Positions 25,228-34,601 are shown, counted from the stretch's first letter. The stretch: DNA of 64,000 nucleotides from Streptomyces antnestii (GCF_004005495.1 NZ_RZYA01000002.1:1-64000); one strand, 5' to 3'. The notes: generated by a model not told the origin, from the sequence alone. Translations and numbers: made by a program.

Positions 25228-26066
25228 TCAGGCCCGGAAGTCACTCTTGTAGAAGATGCTTGAGTCGAAGGTGGCCGGTGGCGAGCCGGTCTTCGAGGAG
25301 AAGCCGAAGGCGAGCCTGGGCGCCCTGCCGACCCGCCAGATGGCGATTCCCTGGGGCTCGCGGCCCGGGAGGGACCTTCCGGCGGTCGTGCGGAACTTCT
25401 CGACATAGCTCGACCCGGTGCCGTTCAGGTCGAGAGTGACGAGGTAGGAGGAGCCGTTCGGGCTGCCGAAGAGGAGATACGCGTAGCGACCGCAGGATGT
25501 GATGCCCTGGAAGAGGTCGTGGTCGGTGAGGCCCACCGTCGGCTGTGGGCTGTGGACGAAGCTGGAGACCCTGGGGGTTCGGTCGTAGGTGGAGGCGTCC
25601 GTAGTCTTCAGCGTCCCGCCATCGACCCAGCGGAAGCGGGCGACCTGGTTGCCGGAGTCGTTGGCCGAGTGGCTTTCGATCCATAGGTAGGGTCTGCTGC
25701 CCGCGCCCGTCGCCTTCACTCCCATTGACGAGCCGTGGCCGAAGCTCTTGAGAGCCATGGTGCTCAGCACTGTGCCGGACAGGTTCGTCTTGCTCAGCCA
25801 GAGATCCCCGGTTTTGCTGCCCGCTTGTGCTGGGCGAAGTAGATGCGGCCGTTGACGCTGTCGTAGGCGAACGACTGCATCGCCCCGTAGGGCTTATGGA
25901 GTGTCCGGCTCCGGACCGGATTGCCGCCCGCCCGGCAGATAGAACTTCGGCGAATTGGCCACTGCTGCCTGTGCGGGACTGCTGCGAGCAGACCGCCGCC
26001 GCCGAGCACCGCCGCCCCCGCGGCCGGCTTGATGCCGCCGGTCAGCAGGCTTCTGCGAACGGTCAC
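25228..26066 (-). pseudogene. TAT-exported TagC/baseplate-like propeller protein, frameshifted
   Basis: Pieces in different frames together give one secreted protein. A twin-arginine start (VRRSLLTGG, then GLLAA) is followed by AQAAVANSPKFYLPGG and SGPEPDTP in a second frame, then KPYGAMQSFAYDSVNGRIYFAQHKR in the first, and DLWLSKTNLSGTVLSTMALKSFGHGSS in another. The remainder (GRYAYLLFG, PQGIAIWRVG, RLAFGFSSKTG) runs to the stop. At least three single-base shifts break it, one in the GC-rich run near 25820. Intact relatives in Streptomyces are annotated as teichoic acid biosynthesis protein C or P68-type receptor-binding propellers. Confidence 0.6.
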
Positions 26067-26292
26067 GTAATTTCCCGGGCCGGCGTCACGTAATTCCCCA
26101 GGTCCTGGCCAGCCGGCAGGGAACGATGTATCGCTCTGGGCACGAGAATCACCCGGTAGACGCCGCCTGGGGTGCGCGGCTGATGACGGCCGGGTGTGCT
26201 GGACGGTGCGGGGTGTCCGGGGCAGCAGGGCCGCCGTTCACCCAGTCCCCCCGTGCGGAGCGCGGCTGCCGGCGGATGCGAAGGAGTGCACG

Positions 26293-26874
26293 ATGCGACG
26301 AACTGCGTTGCGGCCGGAGCTGGCCGCGGCGGCGGGTGCGCTGCTGCTCGCGGTAGCCGTGAGCGCCTGCGGCAGCACCGGACCGAGCGCCTCCGCACTG
26401 GACAGCTCCTTCCTGAAGACCGTTCACCAGGGCAATCTCGCCGAGATCGCAGCGGGCAAGGACGCGCAGCGCAAGGCCACAGGCGCCTGCACCCAGAAGG
26501 TCGGGGAGGTCCTCGTTCGCGATCACACCGCGCTCGACGCCGGAGCCGAGAAGCTCGCGGCCCAGCTGCACATCACGCTGCCGAAGGGGCCGACCACCGC
26601 GCAGCAGCAGCAGCTCGCCCAGATCGACGAGCACGCCGGGACCCCCGCCTACGACGCGCAATGGCTGGCGGCCGAGGCCGCCGGCCACCAGGACACGCTC
26701 ACGCTCATCGACCACGAGATCACCGCCGGCCGAGATCCGAAGGTGACGGCTGCGGCCCGGCAGGCGCGCCCGGTCGTGGCCCGGCACCTGAGCCTGCTGC
26801 GGTCATGCCTGGCCTCGGCGTCGCCCAGCGCCAGCCCCGGCGTCAGCTCGTCATCGCCTGGACGAAACCAGTGA
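26293..26874 (+). CDS. DUF4142-type lipoprotein
   Basis: 193 residues. A lipoprotein signal: MRRTALRPELAAAAGALLLAVAVSAC with lipobox AVSAC. The mature part is helical, with SSFLKTVHQGNLAEIAAGKDAQRKAT and VGEVLVRDHTALDAGAEKLAAQLHITLP, the E-x3-G-x3-A-x2-KA and DH-x2 patterns of DUF4142 (ferritin-like bundle) proteins, then HQDTLTLIDHEITAGRDPKV. A serine-rich tail follows. It is anchored to the outer face of the membrane; function unknown. ATG with AAGGAG seven bases upstream. Single gene. Confidence 0.8.
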   Translation: MRRTALRPELAAAAGALLLAVAVSACGSTGPSASALDSSFLKTVHQGNLAEIAAGKDAQRKATGACTQKVGEVLVRDHTALDAGAEKLAAQLHITLPKGPTTAQQQQLAQIDEHAGTPAYDAQWLAAEAAGHQDTLTLIDHEITAGRDPKVTAAARQARPVVARHLSLLRSCLASASPSASPGVSSSSPGRNQ

Positions 26875-27179
26875 CGGCGTCTCGGCGCGGGCCCTCCGCG
26901 CCGCCAGCCACAACAGTCCTCCGGGCAGTGTCATCAACCGCCTGTTTCTCCTGGTGGCCATGCCGATCTGTGTCACTGATCGGCTGTCCTGTGTCACCCC
27001 CCCCGGCGCCGCCGGGTGCGGGATGATGCGCATGAGGCCCAACTGCGGGCGGCCCATGCGTCCTTCGACTACCCACCGATGAAGGTCGCGGGGACGGGTC
27101 TGATGTTCCTGCTCGTCACCCCGAACCGGGGCTACCCGTGCGCGGGAGCGCTGGCCGAGGGGGAGCGGACCCCGGTGCC

Positions 27180-27420
27180 CCACGGTGCTGACGCTGCTCG
27201 ACACACCGAAGAGCACGACGCAGCTCGTCGCCCTGGCCGGGCAGCAACTTGTCTCTGTAGGCCGTCACTTGAGGGTGCTGCTCGACTCGGGACTGGCACA
27301 GCGGCGCCGGGCGGGCCGGTCGGTGCTTGCTCTACCACCGGACCGCCGCGGCCGACGTGCTCGTCCGGGCGCAGGACGGGTGGAGACCAGCGGCGGACGG
27401 CCGGAACACAGAGCCGTCAT
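27180..27420 (+). pseudogene. ArsR-type regulator C-terminal remnant
   Basis: VLTLLDTPKSTTQLVALAGQQLVSVGRHLRVLLDSGLAQRRRAGRSVL is the winged helix of an ArsR-family (DUF5937-like) regulator. A one-base insertion after GRSVL shifts the frame; in the next frame LYHRTAAADVLVRAQDG completes the domain. The N-terminal 200 residues expected for the family are absent. The surrounding bases 26875-27179 and 27421-27633 hold no supported gene. Confidence 0.55.
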
Positions 27421-27633
27421 AACGCTCCGGACCCGGACCCGGACCTGGTGCGCGGACGGCCGGTCCGCCGCCGGTCGCGCGCTCACCCACGCCCCCGCCC
27501 CGCTTCGTTGCGCGGCACGGGCCGGCAGGGCCGTCGAGGCGAAGGCCAGGAGCACGGCTGTCGCGATGCACCGCGACCTGCCCCCAGACGGCGCCTGCAC
27601 CCGCGTGCCCGCCCAGTCAGCCGTGCCCGCCGG

Positions 27634-28284
27634 TCATCCGCGCCGGGTGATCTCCGCCGGGCCGTAGCAAGCGGCGGTTTCCCCCGTGATCAGAGCCCAG
27701 TAGCGGTCACCGTAGGACCAGTGCCACCACTCGGTGGGGTAGTTGATGAAGCCGGCGTCGCCCATGGTTCGGGCCAGGAGGTCGCGATTGCGGCGTGCTC
27801 GGTCGGACAGTCCCGGGGCGTCCAGCGGACAGTACCTCTCGTCTCCGGTGCGGTGGCCGTTCACGGCGCCACCCATGTCCAGCTCGACGCCGTCGGCATC
27901 AATGAGCGTCAGGTCGAGGGCCGCCCCGGCACAGTGTGGCGCCACCTCGACCGGGGAGACGAAGGCGCTGGCCCGGCGCCGCAGGTCGACAGGGTCGGTG
28001 ATGCCTGAGCGGCGTAGGCGGTTCTCGTAGAGGGCAAACCGCCGCGCCTGCTCGGTGCTGCTGCGATGGCCTTCTATGACGAGGAACCTGACGCCGTCGG
28101 GAAGCCGCTCGGAGGCCGAACCGAGACGTTCGAGCACGCCGGTCCTGACCCGGCCGTACGCCCCTTCCTCGTCTCGCTCCCGGGAGTCCAGTGCAATCGC
28201 CGGGACCGAAGCGATCTCTGCGAGAGGCTCGCCGCAGTCCTGCACCGGGATATTGACCACCTGGGGATCACTCAGCAGGATCAT
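27634..28284 (-). CDS. D-Ala-D-Ala dipeptidase (VanX-like, M15 family)
   Basis: 216 residues. Zinc-site and catalytic motifs of VanX/DdpX enzymes are present: VIEGHRSSTEQ (the Arg of the EGxR motif), APHCAGAALDLTLID (S/P-x-H-x6-D with the zinc His and Asp), and TEWWHWSYGDRYWA (E-x-x-H: catalytic Glu and last zinc His). It should hydrolyse D-Ala-D-Ala in the cytoplasm. No vanH, vanA or vanRS genes are nearby, so a role in peptidoglycan recycling is as likely as resistance. The ATG at 28284 is chosen; upstream codons lack similarity. Confidence 0.85.
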   Translation of the reverse strand: MILLSDPQVVNIPVQDCGEPLAEIASVPAIALDSRERDEEGAYGRVRTGVLERLGSASERLPDGVRFLVIEGHRSSTEQARRFALYENRLRRSGITDPVDLRRRASAFVSPVEVAPHCAGAALDLTLIDADGVELDMGGAVNGHRTGDERYCPLDAPGLSDRARRNRDLLARTMGDAGFINYPTEWWHWSYGDRYWALITGETAACYGPAEITRRG

Positions 28285-28435
28285 GATCCTGAGCCTAAAC
28301 GTCGCGGCCCTACGACGAGATCGCCCCCGCGTGCTGTCGGCACGACCAGCCCCCAACCGCCGGGCGCCTACAGGCCAGGACCTGCCGTCGATCGCGGAAG
28401 CGGCCGTGACCCGGCAATCGCCCGCAGGCCAGGCC

Positions 28436-28465
28436 CCTGGAGCCGATACGCCCCCGGCGACCACT
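28436..28465 (+). repeat. 30-base direct repeat, right copy
   Basis: Identical to 7447-7476, the 3' end of the zinc-ribbon recombinase-like gene. Here the frame reads WSRYAPGDHSR and stops seven bases later. Sequence before it shows no further similarity to that gene beyond a few bases. It may be an attachment or insertion footprint or the last piece of a lost second module. Confidence 0.85.
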
Positions 28466-28537
28466 CAAGGTGACCCAGACCTACTCACCGGCGACATCTG
28501 GAGCCGCCTGCCTCCCTCATGTCTCCTTCATGCGCCT

Positions 28538-29362
28538 TCACGCTCCTTCAACACCAATGTGCGTGTGGTGGTGACGAGGGGCGTCGATCTCGTCGAGCAG
28601 GGCGAGCGCGAAGTCACTGTGGGAGATGCAGCTGGCCATGTTGACACCGGTCACGGAGTACCGGCCGGAGCGCGCTCCGGCGTTGTCGAAGTCACCGGCC
28701 GGGCTGACGATCAGCCAGTCCAGAGCAGTCACCGAGGCACGCAGCACAGATGTCCCGGCCGCATGAGCGAGGCGGAAGGGCCGGTATTCCTGCGGGAAGC
28801 CCGGAGTGTCCATCAAAGGCATCCCGTCATCGGTCTCCAGTGTTGCCGCCAGGCCGACAGCGACCAACCGTCCCACACCCGCTCGCGCCAGCCCATCGAG
28901 GAGAGCGTGGGCAGCGGCGGTGAAGAAGTCACCCGGCTGGGCGCCGGAGTCGTAGGCGGCCATGATCGGCCCGGTCACGCCGATGAGGCACAGGTCGGTG
29001 CAGCCCATCTCGACAATGTGGAGGAACCGGTCTCCTTGCAGCGCGTCCGGGTGGTCCACGTGATGGAATCCCCGCGGGGTGCCGTCTGGAGGCTGCCGGT
29101 CCATGGTGAACAGCCTGCAGTCCTCCAGCGGAAGCGGGCCCTAGAAGGGGCCGGCACCGCTGCCTCCGAGTTCGACGAGGAACTCGCGGTAGGCCGACGG
29201 CAAGGCGATGTGGTGTTTACCCTCGAAGGTGTCCGCCTGCGCGGAGCTGACGCGCGGGCCAACGCGAAACTGATGGCGCTCGGCGCCCATCGAGTGGCTG
29301 CGCTGTGCCTGGTACGGCGCCTTCGCCAACTTGGAGCGTATGCGCGATATACGGGAGTCCAT
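28538..29362 (-). pseudogene. Chimera of an SMI1/KNR4 (SUKH) protein and an NAD(P)H-binding oxidoreductase
   Basis: The minus-strand frame starts as a SUKH protein (MDSRISRIRSKLAKAPYQ, IALPSAYREFLVELGGSGAGPF), meets an in-frame TAG at 29141-29143, and continues with GPLPLEDCRL..GDRFLHIVEMGCTDLCLIGVTGP, still SUKH-like. At that point it switches to the C-terminal two-thirds of a YwnB-like NAD(P)-binding protein (AAAHALLDGLARAGVGRLVAVGLAATLE, SALDWLIVSPAGDFD-like, GRYSVTGVN). The Rossmann N-terminus is missing. A deletion probably fused two genes, and a nonsense mutation followed. Confidence 0.6.
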
Positions 29363-29632
29363 CGGAGGATCTCTTCTCTCGTCTGCCACCACTCTACGGG
29401 CGCACTAGTCGCGGTGAAGTTGCCCTCGGCGAGGGCGTGCAGAGGCAGGCTCGTTGGTGCGGTCATCGTGCTGATCTCATCTTTCTGCCTTGCTTTCTTA
29501 CCTGGTCGGAGTTGGTCTGCATGGTTCGGACGTGGGTGGTTCCCCGGCCGAAATCTTGCGTTGTCTTTGCGCCCCGGGTCTCGCGGATCGGAGAGGATGA
29601 TCCTGCAGTGCGAGAACCAGCAGGGTGGGAAA

Positions 29633-30622
29633 ATGTGCACGAGAGCAGACATTGGAAACGAAGGGGGCGCAGGTCAGACCGTCGAGATCTGCGCAGACGG
29701 CCTTCAGTACTACTCGGATGCGCTGCAGGGTCGGCCCACACGCGGTGAGTGTCCGCGATGCCTGCTCGACCTGGGGCTCGTCCAGCGTGTGCCGGACGGG
29801 ACACTGGCCCCGATCCCGCCGCGACTGGCAGCCGGCGCCCAGATGGACCACATGGAACGCGCCATCGAAGAGAAGAGGAACGCTCTGGCGGCCATGCGGG
29901 CCGCCGTCGCCCAGGCGCAGGAGATCTATCTGGACAGTTACGGCAAGGGGGAGTCACATCTGATCCGCGTGGTCCAGGGGGCCAACGCGATCAGCGCCAC
30001 CCTCTCGGCGGCGGTGCATGCCTGCCGGGAGGAACTGCTGACGGCGCAGCCCGGCGGCGGACGCCCCCAGGAGCTGCTGGACAAGGCGCTTGCCAGCGAT
30101 CTCGGGGCGATCGAGCGGGGTGTGTCGCAGCGGACGATCTACCAGCACACGATCCGTTCTCACCAGCCCACGCTCACGTACGTCGAGCACATCGTGCAGG
30201 CGGGCGGAGAGGTGCGGACACTGGACGAAGTCTTCGACCGGCTGATCATCTGCGACCGCAAGGTCGCCTTCATCCCCGATCCCGGCTTGGAGCGGAGCGA
30301 GACCGCGCTCGCCGTGGAGCATCCGGGTGTGGTCCGGTACCTGGTCGGCCTCTTCGAACACACCTGGCAGCGGGCGTCGCCGCTGCGCAGTTTCCCCAGC
30401 ACCCGGCTGCCCCCGCTGCTGACGGACGAGGTGCGCCGGGTGATCCTTCGGCACATGGTCAACGGCCACACGGACGAGGCGATCGCGGCCCGGCTCGGCA
30501 TGAGCACCCGCAGTGTGGCCAACCACATGCGCTGGGCGGCGGAGCTGTTCGGGAGCCGCAGCCGGGCGCAGCTGGCGTACCTGATCGCCAAGAGCGACTT
30601 CCTGGACGACGTACCGGAGTGA
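29633..30622 (+). CDS. LuxR-type HTH regulator with TrmB-like N-terminal half
   Basis: 329 residues. The C-terminal winged LuxR domain is clear: LTDEVRRVILRHMVNGHTDEAIAARLGMSTRSVANHMRWAAELFGSRSRAQL. Before it lies an RTIYQHTIRSHQPTLTYVEHIVQAGGEVRTLDEVFDRLIICDRKVAFIPD region, the sensor-like segment of the Streptomyces TrmB/LuxR-type family. A coiled helix (MERAIEEKRNALAAMRAAVAQAQEIY) is in the N-terminal third. ATG 29633 follows AGGGTGGGA; the frame is open far upstream without similarity. Target genes unknown. A 16-base tandem duplication of GACGTACCGGAGTGAC overlaps its stop. Confidence 0.85.
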   Translation: MCTRADIGNEGGAGQTVEICADGLQYYSDALQGRPTRGECPRCLLDLGLVQRVPDGTLAPIPPRLAAGAQMDHMERAIEEKRNALAAMRAAVAQAQEIYLDSYGKGESHLIRVVQGANAISATLSAAVHACREELLTAQPGGGRPQELLDKALASDLGAIERGVSQRTIYQHTIRSHQPTLTYVEHIVQAGGEVRTLDEVFDRLIICDRKVAFIPDPGLERSETALAVEHPGVVRYLVGLFEHTWQRASPLRSFPSTRLPPLLTDEVRRVILRHMVNGHTDEAIAARLGMSTRSVANHMRWAAELFGSRSRAQLAYLIAKSDFLDDVPE

Positions 30623-30937
30623 CGACGTACCGGAGTGACGGCGTGACATGCCAGACGGCGGGGATACGGCTTCAACTTCCCCCGGGCGTCATGTACGTTG
30701 TGCCCGCAGCACCATTCCTGTGTGGCCGTCTCTCGGCCGTCGCACCGCGCAGACCGGTTGGTTCCCCGTCGCGCCACGCTGGGCCCACGTCCCGGGTCAT
30801 GATCCCGGTGGTCCGTGCCCTGTCTCTTCTCTCGTGCGCCCCGTGCCGTGCTCTTCGTACGGTACGGGGCGCACGTCATGGCGCGTTCCCACCGTCCGCC
30901 CCGGCGAAAGTCCGCCCGGCGAAAGGAATACGGGTCT

Positions 30938-31005
30938 TGACCGTCTACGCCCCATCCGTCTCCGTCTATGCCCCATCCGTCTCCGTCTACGCCACGTCCG
31001 TCGCT
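30938..31005 (+). repeat. 21-base minisatellite
   Basis: Three copies of a 21-base unit (CCGTCTACGCCCCATCCGTCT and variants), coding VYAPSVS in one frame. It lies upstream of the thioesterase remnant. Bases 30640-30937 show no gene. Confidence 0.75.
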
Positions 31006-31129
31006 GACTGCGCCATCTCCGTGCCCGACGTACCGCCGCTCACGCACCCGCCCGGATGCCCGATGCACGCCGCGGCGGCCGGGCCGTCAGGGGCGGTTCG
31101 GCGAGCCGTGCGCGGAGTCGCCGCACGAG

Positions 31130-31527
31130 CCGGCCGACCTGGTGGCCACCGAGCTGATTCACAGTCAGGACGCCTATCCAGGCCAGCCGTTCGGCGTCTT
31201 GGGGCAGGGCATGGGCGCCTCCCTCGCCTTCGAGCTGGCCAGCCGGCTCCGCGACGCCGGATTCCCGCCCGCGATCCTGTCCGCTGTCCGCTGTCCGCAG
31301 CGACTACGTGGCAACCGAGACGTACCCCTTCCGCGGTGCCACGCCGCTTGACTGTCCCATCACGGCCCTGACCGGCGACATCGATCCCCGAGTCGGCGAG
31401 CCCGCCGCAGGCGCCGGCCTGGCGCACCCACACCACCGGAGCCTTCCGCCTGCGCGTCTGCGCGGGCGGCCACTTCTCTCTCCTGCCCCATCTGGACACC
31501 ACCCCCATCCGAAAGGACCTGTCATGA
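31130..31527 (+). pseudogene. Type II thioesterase remnant
   Basis: AYPGQPFGVLGQGMGASLAFELASRLRDAGFPP is the nucleophile-elbow region of type II thioesterases, but the expected GHSMG reads GQGMG, so the catalytic Ser is lost. After a deletion come YVATETYPFRGATPLDCPITALTGDIDPRV and, in another frame, WRTHTTGAFRLRVCAGGHFSLLPHLD with the catalytic-His region. The last frame stops in ATGA shared with the aldo/keto reductase start. Deletions and shifts exclude a working enzyme. Confidence 0.65.
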
Positions 31528-32510
31528 AGTACCGCGTCATCGGAAGCTCCCCCGAAACCCGCCGCGAGGTCAGTGTGCTGAGCCTCGGCACCATGACCTT
31601 CGGCACGATCGTCGACGAGTCCACCTCCTTCGCGATCCTCGACCGGTTCGCCGAAGCCGGCGGCACGTTCATCGACACCTCCAACAACTACGCGTTCTGG
31701 GTGAACGGCACCCAGGGCGGCGAGAGCGAGGAGCTGGTCGGCCGCTGGCTGAAGAGCCGGGGCGTCGGCGACGAGATCACCATCGCCACCAAGCTCGGCG
31801 CCCGCCCCAACCAGGCGACCACCGGCTTCAGCCGGGACGTGGAGGGCCTGTCCGCCAAGGTCATCCGCGAGTCCTCGGAGCGCAGCCGCGAACGCCTCGG
31901 CATCGAGAAGATCCACCTGCTGTACGCGCACATCATGGACGAGAACACCCCGCTGGAGGAGACCGTCCAGGGCTTCGCCGACGTGGTCGCGGACGGTGTG
32001 GCCGGTCTTCTCGGCGCGAGCAACCACTGGGCCTGGCGCATCGAGCGCGCCCGCACCCTCGCCGCGGCGGCGGGCGTGCCCGGCTACGAGGTGCTCCAGC
32101 ACCACCACAGTTACCTGCGTCAGCGCACCGACATCCCGAGCCTGCGCTCGCCCGACGGTAACCAGGGCCTGGTCAGCGGCGACCTCCTCAGCTACCTGCG
32201 CGCCAACCCGGAGCTCACGCAGGTCTCGTACTCGCCGCTGATCGCAGGCGCGTACGTAAGGGACGACAAGCCGCTCGGCCCCGGCTTCGAGCACGCCGGC
32301 ACCCAGCCGCGCCTGACGGCGATCCGCGAAGTGGCGGCGGAGACCGGCGCCACCGTCAACCAGGTGGTGCTCTCCTGGCTGATGGGCGGCGACATCCCGG
32401 TCCTCCCCCTCGTCGGTGCCTCGTCGGTGGCCCAGCTGGATGAGAACCTGGGCGCGGTCGACCTCGAACTGACCGCGGAACAACGGGCGAAGCTCGACTC
32501 CGTGAACTGA
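31524..32510 (+). CDS. Aldo/keto reductase
   Basis: A 328-residue (beta/alpha)8 barrel. MKYRVIGSS..VSVLSLGTMTFGT opens the family. The Asp-Tyr pair is in GTFIDTSNNYAFW, the Lys in ITIATKLGAR, and the His position in IHLLYAHIMDENTPLEETVQGF. GVAGLLGASNHWAW and VLPLVGASSVAQLDENLGAVDLELTAEQ form the late NADPH-binding part. It should reduce aldehydes or ketones with NADPH. Its ATG overlaps the stop of the thioesterase remnant (ATGA), a trace of former translational coupling in a biosynthetic operon. GAAAGGA precedes it. Confidence 0.9.
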   Translation: MKYRVIGSSPETRREVSVLSLGTMTFGTIVDESTSFAILDRFAEAGGTFIDTSNNYAFWVNGTQGGESEELVGRWLKSRGVGDEITIATKLGARPNQATTGFSRDVEGLSAKVIRESSERSRERLGIEKIHLLYAHIMDENTPLEETVQGFADVVADGVAGLLGASNHWAWRIERARTLAAAAGVPGYEVLQHHHSYLRQRTDIPSLRSPDGNQGLVSGDLLSYLRANPELTQVSYSPLIAGAYVRDDKPLGPGFEHAGTQPRLTAIREVAAETGATVNQVVLSWLMGGDIPVLPLVGASSVAQLDENLGAVDLELTAEQRAKLDSVN

Positions 32511-32614
32511 CGCTCCGTGAACTGTCGCTCCGGGGGCCCGGAGCGGGCTGGGGGTACGGGCGCCCGCGATGGGAGGATCGCCGTGCCACCACACCGTATC
32601 GAGGAGGGGCCGAG

Positions 32615-33073
32615 GTGCCGTCCACCGAGCTGAAACACACGTTCCGGATCGCGGCGCCGCCTGAGGAGGTCTTCGCGCACCTGGCCGAACCGTCGCATTA
32701 CGTCGGCCTGTCGCCGCTCCTCGTCGCCGTCCGCGACGTGCGCCGCAGCGGCGGGACCGTGCACTACACGGCCGTGGAGCGCTTCCGGTTCCTCGGCGTC
32801 CTACGGCACGACAACATCATCGGCGTCACGCTCGTCGCCTTCTCGGACGGTCTTCCGGAGTCCGCCGAGATTTCCGGCGAGGTCCGCAGCCCCGGCCGGG
32901 TCCACATGAGCTACCGCTTCACCATCGACCGGCATGAGGCCGGCTGTGTCGTCATCGACACGCTGCACCTGCGGACGCCCCCGGGCCTGCTCCGCTTCGC
33001 CGCCTCCCAGGCGGGGGCGGTCCAGCAGGCCAGGGCCCGTGTTCTGGCGGCCCGCCTGGAGCGGCCGGCCTGA
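32615..33073 (+). CDS. SRPBCC (polyketide cyclase/START-like) protein
   Basis: 152 residues. ELKHTFRIAAPPEEVFAHLAEPSHYVGLSPLLVAV opens the helix-grip fold. GGTVHYTAVERFRFLGVLRHDNIIGVTLVAF and RVHMSYRFTIDRHEAGCVVIDTLHLRTPPGLLRFAASQA complete it. These proteins bind lipophilic ligands; the reaction here is unknown. GTG start with GAGGGGCCGAG upstream. It is 100 bases after the reductase in the same direction and may be co-transcribed. Confidence 0.8.
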   Translation: MPSTELKHTFRIAAPPEEVFAHLAEPSHYVGLSPLLVAVRDVRRSGGTVHYTAVERFRFLGVLRHDNIIGVTLVAFSDGLPESAEISGEVRSPGRVHMSYRFTIDRHEAGCVVIDTLHLRTPPGLLRFAASQAGAVQQARARVLAARLERPA

Positions 33074-33401
33074 CGTCGTGCCCGTCGACGTGGGTGCCTG
33101 ATGCAACCTGTGCGTTCAACGGCACGGGACCGACGTGGTGGAGGTGTCGGTCGGGTCCGGCCGGGTCCGGTCGGAGCGGGACGCTGACCGTGGCCCGGAT
33201 GCGGTGACAGCGCGTCACCTCCCGGCCGGGCGCTTCGTCGCCGAGTTGACATGAAATTTACCCGAATCACACCTGAACACCAGGGTTGTTGATGAACCGG
33301 TCACGGCCGCTGCCCGTCTGTAACACGTGACGATCTCCGCGTGAGCTCGTCATCGCGCCGCCACCGCCGGAGGCCGGGCGGCCGGACGAGAGGGACATGA
33401 C

Positions 33402-34601
33402 GTGTACGACGCTGCCCGGAGCGACCGGGTGGGCCGGATCGGCCGATGGCCGGTGCGCCGGCACCACGCGCTGCTGACCGCTTGGACAGTGTGCTGGTTC
33501 TTCGTCGCGGAACGCCACGGCGGTGTGTCCTGGCACTACCTCAAGACCGGTGAGCAACTGCTCTTCGACCAGGTGCCGGGCGGCGGTCTCGCGCTCTACG
33601 CCAACCACCCGGAGCTGCAGATCGGGCCGGTCAGCTTCCTGTGCGCGGCAGTGTTCTCACCGTTCCCGCCCGATGTGGGCGAGAACCTCGCCGAGGCCGC
33701 GATGTCGGGGCTCGGGCTGTGGATGCTCGTGCTGATCGGGCGCATGGCCGCCGAGCACAATCTGGGCACCGGGGTCAACCACAAACGTCTCCAGCAGCGG
33801 GTGCTGATCGCCGGGCTCGCGTTCATTCCGATGTGGGTCGAGGTGTCGGTGCGGTTCGCGCACCTCGACGACGTGATGGCGCTGTTCTTCACCACCCTGG
33901 CCCTGGGCGCGCTGGTACGCGGCCGGAGCACGGCCCCGGCGGTCTTCCTGGCGCTGGCGGTGGACTCCAAGCCGTGGGCGGTGGCGTTCCTGCCGCTGCT
34001 GCTGGCGATGCCGAAGAGGAGCTGGCCGCGCTCGGCGGTGTGGGTGGTCGGGCTGGTGGCGGTGGCCTGGCTGCCGTTCTACCTCGGCAACCTGCACACC
34101 CTGGCGGCGGCCCACTTCACCATCCCGAACCAGCCCGCCTCGGCGCTGCGTTGGTTCGGGGTGAACGACCCTGTCACCCCGTGGTGGGACCGCCCCGTCC
34201 AGATGGCGCTGGGCGCCGGCCTCGGCGCGTTCGCCGTCCGCCGTGGCCGCTGGCCCGCCGTGGTGCTGGCGGCCGCCGACGCCCGCATCGTGCTCGATCC
34301 CAGCGTCTACACGTACTACAGCGCCTCCGTGTTGCTGGGAACCCTCATCTGGGACGCCGTCGGGCAGCGCAGACTGGTGCCGTGGGTGAGCTGGACCGCG
34401 CTCGTCTCGCTGTACGGCAGCGCACTGATCGTGCCGGACGACTCGGCGCGCGGGCTGATCCGGCTGGCCTTCGCGGTCGGCTCAGCCGCGTACGTCCTGC
34501 TGTGGCCGATGAACGGCACCCGTAACCGCGACGCGATGCGGCGGCAGCCGGGAATGCCCCGCCGGCGCGGACCCGTCGCTCCGCATGAGCAACTCCCTTA
34601 G
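33402..34601 (+). CDS. Polytopic membrane protein, GT87/PMT-like
   Basis: 399 residues with about nine to ten hydrophobic helices. Features of lipid-linked mannosyltransferase-like proteins are seen: a HYLKTGEQLLF and LYANHPELQIGPVSFL stretch after the first helix, an RFAHLDDVMALFFTTLALGAL segment with an acidic loop, and VDSKPWAVAFLPLLL. A WFGVNDPVTPWWDRPVQM region follows. Probably an integral glycosyltransferase, but donor and acceptor are unknown. GTG start following AGGGACATGAC. It stands alone; the 330 bases before it contain no gene. Confidence 0.75.
   Translation: MYDAARSDRVGRIGRWPVRRHHALLTAWTVCWFFVAERHGGVSWHYLKTGEQLLFDQVPGGGLALYANHPELQIGPVSFLCAAVFSPFPPDVGENLAEAAMSGLGLWMLVLIGRMAAEHNLGTGVNHKRLQQRVLIAGLAFIPMWVEVSVRFAHLDDVMALFFTTLALGALVRGRSTAPAVFLALAVDSKPWAVAFLPLLLAMPKRSWPRSAVWVVGLVAVAWLPFYLGNLHTLAAAHFTIPNQPASALRWFGVNDPVTPWWDRPVQMALGAGLGAFAVRRGRWPAVVLAAADARIVLDPSVYTYYSASVLLGTLIWDAVGQRRLVPWVSWTALVSLYGSALIVPDDSARGLIRLAFAVGSAAYVLLWPMNGTRNRDAMRRQPGMPRRRGPVAPHEQLP

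Noticed and set aside
29398..29472. Possible RiPP precursor on the minus strand (MTAPTSLPLHALAEGNF...)
   Set aside because: No strong ribosome site, no maturation enzyme nearby, and the frame runs into other sequence without a stop at the expected length.
28055..29632. Long N-terminal extension of the LuxR-type regulator
   Set aside because: The upstream 500 codons are antisense to other genes and show no similarity; a good ATG exists at 29633.
30987..32594. 535-codon minus-strand frame
   Set aside because: Antisense shadow of the aldo/keto reductase.
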